From Brevirhabdus sp. (GTDB taxonomy: Bacteria; Pseudomonadota; Alphaproteobacteria; Rhodobacterales; Rhodobacteraceae), in assembly GCA_024637315.1 (NCBI GenBank), contig JAGXFH010000034.1, positions 248,001-312,000 of the forward strand: a DNA stretch of 64,000 nt, written 5' to 3'. This document shows positions 57,812-64,000 of the stretch, piece by piece (the stretch's first letter is position 1; each line of letters opens with the position of its first letter). A program made the translations under genes and the position numbers. The notes beneath the pieces were generated by a model. It was not told the origin of the DNA. It saw only the letters and a list, made by a program, of their open reading frames with translations, and did no database searches.

Positions 57812-58870
57812 ATGCGCATCGAAGATCTGGACACCCCCGCAATCGTGATCGACCTGCCGAAGGCGGAGGCGAACCTGCAGCGCGCTCAGGCCCATGCCGG
57901 CAAGATCGGCATGCAACTGCGCCCGCACATCAAGACCCACAAGCTGCCCTATTTCGCCAAGCGGCAACTGGCCCTTGGCGCAGCCGGTATCGCTTGCCAG
58001 AAACTGGGCGAGGCAGAGGTGATGGCAGAGGCCGGGATCGACGACATCCTGATCCCCTACAATATACTCGGCACTGCCAAGCTCGACCGGTTGAATAAAC
58101 TGCACCAGCATATCCGCGTCGCCGTTTCCGCCGACAGCACGGTGACAGTGCAAGGCTACCGTGACCGGTTCCAGTTTCCGGACCGGCCGCTGCAGGTGCT
58201 GATCGAATGCGACACCGGTGCCGGGCGGTGCGGCGTGCAGACGCCGGACGAGGTGCTTGATCTGGCACGGATGATCCGGACTTCGCCAGGCCTGACATTC
58301 GGCGGATTGATGACTTATCCTCCGCAAGCCAAACGCGACAAGGTGCAGGCCTGGCTGTCGGAGGCAAAGCGCAAGCTCGCAGCCGAAGCCATCAGCATTC
58401 CTGTGATCAGCAGTGGCGGCACACCGGACCTTTATCACGCCCATGATGTTCCCGCCGCGACCGAATACCGCCCCGGCACCTATATCTATTCCGACCGGAT
58501 GCAGGTCGCGTGGGGCCACGGCACGCTGGATGATTGCGCACTCACGGTGCGCACAACGGTGGTCAGCCGCCCGACGGCCGATCGCGCCATCCTAGATGCC
58601 GGGTCCAAGGCTTTGGCCGCCGATCTCTGCGCCCTGCCCGGCCACGGCCATATCGTTGAATATCCCGATGCCCTGATCACGAAGCTCAGCGAGGAACACG
58701 CGACGGTCGACCTGGCCGGGTCCGACACCGGCCCGAAGATCGGCGAGGCGGTCCACGTTATCCCGAACCACGTTTGCGTCGTCACCAACCTCTTCGACGA
58801 GGTCCACCTGACGCGTGATGGCAAGGTCGTCGAGACGCTTCCGGTCAAGGCCCGCGGACGCATGGCCTGA
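57812..58870 (+). CDS. D-threonine-aldolase-like PLP enzyme
   Basis: The 352-residue protein has an alanine-racemase-type N-terminal domain with the PLP lysine in RPHIKTHKLPYFAK near 35, ECDTGAGRCGVQTPDE near 135, SSGGTPDLYHAHDVPAATEY near 195, and the C-terminal metal site VIPNHVCVVTNLFDE (H-x-C) near 311. These fit metal-activated D-threonine aldolases and D-serine dehydratases of this group. AAGGATGG precedes the ATG. The 161 bases after it hold no gene. Confidence 0.87.
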   Translation: MRIEDLDTPAIVIDLPKAEANLQRAQAHAGKIGMQLRPHIKTHKLPYFAKRQLALGAAGIACQKLGEAEVMAEAGIDDILIPYNILGTAKLDRLNKLHQHIRVAVSADSTVTVQGYRDRFQFPDRPLQVLIECDTGAGRCGVQTPDEVLDLARMIRTSPGLTFGGLMTYPPQAKRDKVQAWLSEAKRKLAAEAISIPVISSGGTPDLYHAHDVPAATEYRPGTYIYSDRMQVAWGHGTLDDCALTVRTTVVSRPTADRAILDAGSKALAADLCALPGHGHIVEYPDALITKLSEEHATVDLAGSDTGPKIGEAVHVIPNHVCVVTNLFDEVHLTRDGKVVETLPVKARGRMA

Positions 58871-59031
58871 CCCGCGGCGGGCGGCATCCATGCGCTGAAT
58901 GCCGACCCGAACCTCGCGGATGTTCATCGGTCGGATCGGTCCGTTGACACTGGGGACTTTCCTGACCCCGCGTTCCAAGCCCCGCATCGGCTATCCGGCG
59001 AGCAGGTTCGACGCGATCGCGACACAGGCGT

Positions 59032-60294
59032 CTAGAGGCCCAGCCACAGGCTTGCACCGCCGGTAAGGATCACCGCGGCATAGACCGCGATGACGCGAAG
59101 CCCCAGCCGGCTGTCGCCCGCGACCAGGGAAATTCCCCCCTTCACCGCCGTGTTGACCGATACGGCGATGAAAATCGCGATTGCGCCGGCAGTTGCAGGC
59201 AGGTCCTGACCGACCAGTCGCGACACCGAAATCGTCAGCGCATCCACATCGGTGACGCCGGAAAGCGCCGCGGCGACATGGACGCCTCCTGTACCGAACC
59301 ACGCCCTGAGGTAGTAAACCGCGACAAGCACCACCGCCAGCACCGCGCCGAACACCAGTGCCGTGGTCAATTCGAGAGGGTTCGCGATGCCATCGATCGG
59401 GCCCCTGGGATCCTTCGCGCCATCGGCGAAGACGTGCAAAAGCGCTGCTCCCGCCAGACCGGTTGCTGCCATGACCCCCATCGGCAGGGCCAGCGGGGCG
59501 AAGAGCCCCGGTTCGAATAGCGCCACGAGCGCAAGTATTCTCAGGAAGGTCACCGACCCGGCCACGACGATACCTGTCGCCGCGAGAGGTGCCAGGGTGC
59601 GGTGTGCCCGAACGAAGCGCGCGAGCGCCAAGGTCGTCGAGGTCGATGACGCCAGACCGCCGAATAGCCCCGTCGCAAGAACCCCGACGCGGGCCCCCGC
59701 AAGCCGGATGGCGAGGTATCCGATGAACGACAGACCCGCCACGATAACGACCGCCCACCACAATTCGTACGGGTTGAGCACCGCTCCGGGTCCATAACCC
59801 TGATCCGGCAACAGCGGCAGGATCACCACCGAGATAACCGCAAGCTTGAACAGGGCTTCCAGCTCCAGCCGCTCGATCTGTTTGACCCACCTGTGAAGCC
59901 TGGGTTTCATCGACAAAAGCAGGGCCGCAACGACCGCCGCCGCCGCCGCCGGAGCCATCTCTCCCAGCACCGAAGCGGTTCCCAGTGCGAAGGTGAGCAG
60001 AAGGGCGATCTCGGTCGTTAGGCCCAGATCGTCGTTCTCTCGCATCCGGACCCAGTAGCTGACCGCCAGAAGGCCCCCGACCGCAAGAATGGTCAGCGCC
60101 GGCAAGATCGGTGTCGTCAGACCGGCCAGCCAGCCACAGACGCCGCCCAGAATCCCGGTCAGCGCGAAGGTGCGAATCCCGGCGATCCGGCCGCCTTCGG
60201 ATTCCTTCCGACCGTGCCAGCCGCGTTCCAGCCCCAGAAGCAGACCGATGGCCAGCGCCAGGCCGAGTCGCAAGAAGAGTTCAGGTTCTCCCAT
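59032..60294 (-). CDS. MgtC/DUF4010-type membrane protein
   Basis: The protein of about 420 residues starts MGEPELFLRLGLALAIGLLL and has an N-terminal MgtC-like part (GLERGWHGRKESEGGRIAGI, then RTFALTGILGGVCGWLA) and a C-terminal DUF4010 part (SVNTAVKGGISLVAGDSRLG near the end), with about ten spans. The family is linked to magnesium or pH tolerance without a settled mechanism. ATG at 60294 was chosen; ATG 60303 three codons earlier is equally possible and neither has a clear ribosome-binding site. Confidence 0.82.
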   Translation of the reverse strand: MGEPELFLRLGLALAIGLLLGLERGWHGRKESEGGRIAGIRTFALTGILGGVCGWLAGLTTPILPALTILAVGGLLAVSYWVRMRENDDLGLTTEIALLLTFALGTASVLGEMAPAAAAAVVAALLLSMKPRLHRWVKQIERLELEALFKLAVISVVILPLLPDQGYGPGAVLNPYELWWAVVIVAGLSFIGYLAIRLAGARVGVLATGLFGGLASSTSTTLALARFVRAHRTLAPLAATGIVVAGSVTFLRILALVALFEPGLFAPLALPMGVMAATGLAGAALLHVFADGAKDPRGPIDGIANPLELTTALVFGAVLAVVLVAVYYLRAWFGTGGVHVAAALSGVTDVDALTISVSRLVGQDLPATAGAIAIFIAVSVNTAVKGGISLVAGDSRLGLRVIAVYAAVILTGGASLWLGL

Positions 60295-60419
60295 GATTGC
60301 CATTCTTGCCGAGGATGTTCCCGAACTTCCAGCGGCTCGTTTTGGTCCGTGCAATCGAGTGGCCATGCAGGCAGAGCAGCAAGCCTGCGTCACGAGATGC
60401 CCAACTGGCATCGGCCTGT

Positions 60420-61069
60420 TCAAGCTTCGACATGCGGTCTGACCGGCAGCAAGGTCGTATCAGCGCCGACCACAATCAGGCTGAGCCGGGACATGGCCCG
60501 CGAGCAGGCCGCCTCCAGCAGGTCGAGGTCCATCTGGTTCGTGAACACTTTCTGCGCTGGTATCGGGGGGATTGCCCGGACGGATTCCAGGCCCTTGGCC
60601 CGATACGGGATGTAGATCACGACAGCGGTCGAAACTCGGCGAGATGATCGGGATCTCGGACGAGATGAACATTTCCTTGAAGCCGTAGAGCAGGAAGTCA
60701 GTCCGGTGCGGCGCGACCGCAGGATAGCGTCTGTCCCGCTGGTGTGAATTTCGGGATGGGTCTTCGGGATCATCGGTCGAGCGGCCTGGGTTTCAAGGCG
60801 TGAAAGCCGGTCGATCTGGGCGGCATCGAGCAGGCTGTAGCCTTCAATCATCATGGAGCGGTGCTGGACCATGGGCAGTGAGCCATTGGTGCGCCATTGG
60901 TCCGAGCACGATGGCGAACGCCAACGCCTGACGGATCCAGTCAAAGCGGCACCGCTGCCGGATCTGTTCTGACCCCTGCGGGGTCGGCGAACAGGCAGAG
61001 CGCGAGGGCACGGCGCCATCCTGCATGACCCGGAATTGCGGCTCGCGCTGCTTGCCAGGGGCCGACATC
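60420..61069 (-). pseudogene. Degenerate region with helicase-like C-terminal remnant
   Basis: The stretch 60304-61202 has no intact gene. On the minus strand the end of one frame reads YRAKGLESVRAIPPIP, then MDLDLLEAACSRAMSRLSLI, like the last motifs of a UvrD/Rep-type helicase (AKGLE and the TRA motif). Just upstream a second frame gives DFLLYGFKEMFISSEIPIIS, and further up the first frame returns, so at least two frameshifts exist. Further right (61019-61069) MSAPGKQREPQFRVMQDG is another fragment of unknown origin. The helicase match is a guess from short motifs. Confidence 0.35.
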
Positions 61070-61202
61070 AGCGAAACGCGCGGAATTTCACTGGCTCAAC
61101 TCACCCTAGGTTGCTGTCATTGCGACTATTTCCTGTGGCTCAATCAACAGAACTGGACGATCTGGCATCCGCTCCAGTTTGAAGTCGCAGGGACAAACGT
61201 CC

Positions 61203-62867
61203 TCATGCCCCAAGCAGTCGTTCCGGAACAACGCCGACCGCAATATCTCTTGCTTGTTCGCGCAGGACGAACTTCTGAATCTTTCCGGTCGACGTCCTTG
61301 GAATCGACATGAACACGAACCTGCCGGGAACCTTGTAAGGCGCAAGCTGATCGCGGCACCACCGTCGAAGCGTATCGGCATCAGCCTGCTGGTCCGAAGC
61401 AAGTTCGATGAAGGCGCATGGCGTTTCGCCCCATTTTTCATCTGGCATTGCAACGACGGCGGCAACGCCGACAGCCGGATGCCGATAAAGCACTTCCTCG
61501 ACTTCGATGGAGGAAATGTTCTCTCCGCCTGAAATGATGATGTCCTTTGACCTGTCCTTGAGCTGGATGTAGCCGTCGGGATGCATGACACCGAGATCGC
61601 CAGAGTGAAACCAGCCACCTGCAAATGCATCCTGCGTCGCCTTGGGATTGCGGAAATAGCCCTTCATCACCACATTTCCGCGAAACATGACCTCTCCCAT
61701 GGTTTTGCCGTCACGCGGCACCGGAACCATCGTGTCAGGGTCAAGAACGTCCAATTGCTCCAACGCCAGGTAACGCACGCCCTGGCGGGATTTGAGCGCG
61801 GCCTGCTCGGCCGGGGGCAGATCGGACCAGCCCTCATGCCAATCATTGACGACTGCTGGGCCATAGGTTTCCGTCAACCCATAGAGATGGGTCACGTTGA
61901 AGCCTGCGGTCCTCATGTCCGCAAGAAGCTTTTCCGGTGGCGGGGCGGCGGCGGTGAAGAACTGCACGATGTTGTCAAGATCGCGTTTGACCGTTTCGGG
62001 TGCCGAGATCATCAGCGACATGACAATCGGGGCACCGCACAAGTGTGTCACGGCTTCGTCGGCAAGAGCGTTCCAGATCGGCTCTGCCCGTACCTGGCGC
62101 AGGCAGACATGGGTGCCGATGATGGCGGACATCGTCCAGGGGAAACACCAGCCATTGCAGTGAAACATCGGCAAGGTCCACAGATAGACCGCGTGTTTTT
62201 GCATTGAGGTCGTCAGCGCATTGCCCTGCGCAAGCAGGTAAGCCCCTCGGTGGTGTGAGACCACGCCCTTGGGGTCACCAGTCGTGCCGGACGTGTAATT
62301 GATCGAGATCGCGTCCCATTCGTCCTCGGGCATCAGCCACGCGAAATCCGGATCACCATCGGACAGAAACGCGTTGTAATCAGCCGCTTCAATAGGGTCT
62401 TCCGACCCGGTCCATTCCGGGTCATCATATTGGATCAAAACGGGTTTCACAGAGGCAAGCGCGAGCGCCTCTTTCATCAGTGGAGCGAACTCCCGATCCA
62501 CGATCACAATCCTGGAGTTGGCGTGATCGAGTTGAAACGCGATGATTGCCGCGTCCAGACGGGTGTTGATCGAATGCAGGACACCGCCGCACATCGGCAC
62601 CCCATAGTGGCATTCCAGCATGGCAGGGGTGTTCGCCAGCAACACTGATACCGTATCACCGCGTCCGATGCCGTTTTGTGCCAGCGCCGAGGCCAGTTGC
62701 CGCGACCGCATGTAGAACTCTGAATAGGTTTGCCGCAGCGCCCCGTGAACAATCGCGGTATGGTCGGGAAAGACGCCGGCGGCGCGTTCAAGAAAGGTAA
62801 GCGGTGTCAGCGGCTGGTAATTCGCGGGTGTGCGATCAAGCCCGGTGTTGTATGGGTTCGTTTCCAT
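61203..62867 (-). CDS. Acyl-CoA ligase (FadD/DmdB-like)
   Basis: The 554-residue enzyme has INYTSGTTGDPKGVVSHHRG near 183 (ATP loop with lysine), HLYGLTETYGPAVV near 326, GWFHSGDLGVMHPDGYIQLK near 417, and the C-terminal RTSTGKIQKFVLREQA with the catalytic lysine near 530. ATG 62867 gives METNPYNTGL; an upstream extension would overlap the crotonase gene. It follows the crotonase gene by four bases. It resembles ligases used for fatty, aryl or methylmercaptopropionate acids; the substrate is not set by sequence. Confidence 0.88.
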   Translation of the reverse strand: METNPYNTGLDRTPANYQPLTPLTFLERAAGVFPDHTAIVHGALRQTYSEFYMRSRQLASALAQNGIGRGDTVSVLLANTPAMLECHYGVPMCGGVLHSINTRLDAAIIAFQLDHANSRIVIVDREFAPLMKEALALASVKPVLIQYDDPEWTGSEDPIEAADYNAFLSDGDPDFAWLMPEDEWDAISINYTSGTTGDPKGVVSHHRGAYLLAQGNALTTSMQKHAVYLWTLPMFHCNGWCFPWTMSAIIGTHVCLRQVRAEPIWNALADEAVTHLCGAPIVMSLMISAPETVKRDLDNIVQFFTAAAPPPEKLLADMRTAGFNVTHLYGLTETYGPAVVNDWHEGWSDLPPAEQAALKSRQGVRYLALEQLDVLDPDTMVPVPRDGKTMGEVMFRGNVVMKGYFRNPKATQDAFAGGWFHSGDLGVMHPDGYIQLKDRSKDIIISGGENISSIEVEEVLYRHPAVGVAAVVAMPDEKWGETPCAFIELASDQQADADTLRRWCRDQLAPYKVPGRFVFMSIPRTSTGKIQKFVLREQARDIAVGVVPERLLGA

Positions 62868-62871
62868 CAGA

Positions 62872-63672
62872 TCAGGCGTCCTGCCACTGCGGGGCACGTT
62901 TTTCGATGAAGGCACCGATACCCTCTTCGGCATCCCGTGCGAGCATGTTCTCGACCATCACGCTGGAGGCGAAATCATAGGCCTCGGGCAGGGTCATTTC
63001 CCGCTGCCCATAGAATGCACGTTTCCCGGTGGCGAGGGTCATGGTGGATTTGGACGCGATCTTGCGGGCCATCTCCATCACGGTCTCCTGCAACAGGTCC
63101 GGGGCAACGGCATGGTTGATCAGCGCGATCTCCGCCGCGCGGTTGGCCGATGTCATGTCTCCGGTCAGCAGCATTTCCATCGCGTGTTTGCCGGCCACGT
63201 TGCGCGACAGGGCCACCATCGGGGTCGAGCAGAACAAACCGATATGAACACCCGGTGTACTGAACTTCGCCGTGTTCGCGGCAATCGCCAGATCGCAGCT
63301 GGCCACCAACTGGCAGCCCGCTGCAGTGGCAATTCCGGTGACTTCGGCGATGACCGGCTTCGGGCAATTCACGATTGCCTTCATGACGCCGGAGCACTGC
63401 CCCATGACTTTGGAGAAATAAGCCTTTCCACGGTCGGGACCTGCCCGGCCAGCGGTCATTTCCTTCAAGTCGTGACCCGCGCAAAATGCCGGTCCGTTCG
63501 CCGCCAGAATGATAACCCGCACAGACGCATTGGATCCAGCCTCGGCAAAGGCGGCGCCCAGCTCTGCCAGCATCGCTTCGGACAGCGCGTTGCGCCGACC
63601 GGGATCATTCAGGGTCAGACGCAGGATGCCGTCTCCGTCCAGATCAAACAGAAGAATATGGCTTTTTTGCAA
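62872..63672 (-). CDS. Enoyl-CoA hydratase/crotonase-family protein (TTG start)
   Basis: The 266-residue protein begins at a TTG with AGAAGGA nine bases upstream (QKSHILLFDLDGDGILRLTL). It has the oxyanion-hole segments RRNALSEAMLAELG, NGPAFCAGHDLKEM and GIATAAGCQLVASCDLAIA, and FSTPGVHIGLFCSTP. The first catalytic glutamate position is not conserved in the usual way, as in the ECHDC2/3-like branch, so hydratase activity is uncertain. It pairs with the ligase downstream and the OsmC gene upstream. Confidence 0.85.
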   Translation of the reverse strand: MQKSHILLFDLDGDGILRLTLNDPGRRNALSEAMLAELGAAFAEAGSNASVRVIILAANGPAFCAGHDLKEMTAGRAGPDRGKAYFSKVMGQCSGVMKAIVNCPKPVIAEVTGIATAAGCQLVASCDLAIAANTAKFSTPGVHIGLFCSTPMVALSRNVAGKHAMEMLLTGDMTSANRAAEIALINHAVAPDLLQETVMEMARKIASKSTMTLATGKRAFYGQREMTLPEAYDFASSVMVENMLARDAEEGIGAFIEKRAPQWQDA

Positions 63673-63695
63673 GAGTTTAGATCCTTCTGCTGCTT

Positions 63696-64000
63696 TTACA
63701 GGACGTTGATTTCCACGCTGTCGGCAAGCGTGTTGGCGATAAAGCAATAACGATGCGCGCGGTGATGCATCTTTTCCAGCTCTGCGGCCTCGATGGCAAA
63801 CCCAGTGTCAAAGCGCACAACCGGACGCAGATCAATACGGGTCACCGACATCTGACCCTTGGAGTTCTTGCCAAGGCGGGCCTCGGCGTAGTCATGGTAG
63901 CTGGCCACCGGCCAACCCGCCTTGGCGCAAAGTGCAAGGAATGTCATCATGTGACAGCTGGACATGGCTGCAGCCAGCGCCTGTTCGGGGTTGGTGTTGG
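63696..64000 (-). CDS. OsmC-family protein (partial, 5' end outside window)
   Basis: The open frame runs from the window edge to 63696. It gives NTNPEQALAAAMSSCHMMTF, with the OsmC cysteine in AMSSCHM, then RIDLRPVVRFDTGFA, and ends VEINVL. OsmC-type proteins reduce organic hydroperoxides using two cysteines; only the second (SSCHM) is in view. The first part of the gene lies beyond base 64000. It precedes the crotonase gene by 23 bases on the same strand. Confidence 0.8.
   Translation of the reverse strand, partial: NTNPEQALAAAMSSCHMMTFLALCAKAGWPVASYHDYAEARLGKNSKGQMSVTRIDLRPVVRFDTGFAIEAAELEKMHHRAHRYCFIANTLADSVEINVL

Noticed and set aside
61203-63672. DMSP demethylation cluster (DmdB/DmdC-like neighbours)
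   Set aside because: The ligase resembles DmdB but no DmdA, DmdC or DmdD-specific features are present; general acyl-CoA metabolism is equally likely.

Overview
The window reads as chromosomal DNA of an alphaproteobacterium, most likely a member of the Rhodobacteraceae. Supporting signs are high GC content, a LexA box of the alphaproteobacterial direct-repeat type (GTTC-N7-GTTC) in front of recA, a CckA-type hybrid kinase with a CtrA-type site upstream, an aglEFGAK transporter operon, a 3-hydroxybutyrate dehydrogenase/patatin pair, and a CbpA/CbpM pair. No tRNA, rRNA, CRISPR array or intact insertion sequence was recognised. The genus cannot be fixed from sequence reading alone.

Layout. 1-100 is the tail of an OmpR/PhoB-type response regulator. 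353-9387 is a compact amino-sugar locus. Leftward it holds nagA, a SIS-domain deaminase/isomerase, a GntR repressor and a BadF-type kinase. Rightward it holds murQ and a complete CUT1 ABC importer (binding protein, two permeases, ATPase). A solo LuxR-type regulator follows, then a gene-free stretch with a strong candidate structured RNA ending in an intrinsic terminator (10481-10697). 10730-20670 contains rpsB-tsf, a cupin, a DUF2461 protein, pseudouridine kinase and glycosidase, a DUF502 membrane protein, a LysE/ArgO exporter, bdhA with a patatin gene carrying a frameshift, and cbpA-cbpM. A second small-RNA candidate with its own promoter and terminator lies at 20858-20935. 21049-26698 has an orphan family-5 binding protein, an entericidin-like micro-lipoprotein, an acyl-CoA synthetase, a DsbA/FrnE-like protein and a Bcr/CflA exporter. 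26711-46858 is mostly housekeeping: mfd, hemB, a SYLF lipoprotein, typA, alaS, recA, cckA, an RsmB-type methyltransferase, guaB, a TDT transporter and an HpaI-type aldolase. 47054-55972 is the alpha-glucoside system (aglK, A, G, F, E leftward; aglR and glk rightward). The right end has a single-domain response regulator, a Gfo/Idh oxidoreductase divergent from a D-threonine-aldolase-like enzyme, an MgtC/DUF4010 membrane protein, a degenerate stretch (60420-61069), and an acyl-CoA ligase, crotonase and OsmC trio cut by the window edge.

How the genes fit together. The first locus encodes a plausible PTS-independent route for cell-wall amino sugars: ABC import, phosphorylation by the BadF-type kinase, lactyl-ether cleavage by MurQ, deacetylation by NagA, and deamination/isomerisation by the SIS protein to fructose-6-phosphate. 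The divergent promoter between its two arms carries GGT/ACC cores phased at 11 bp, which may be the binding array of the local regulator. The agl locus imports and hydrolyses alpha-glucosides and passes glucose to Glk, under a LacI-type repressor with two near-perfect palindromic operators. The most interesting unexplained signals are the two RNA candidates, the phased repeats and the CtrA-type site before cckA.
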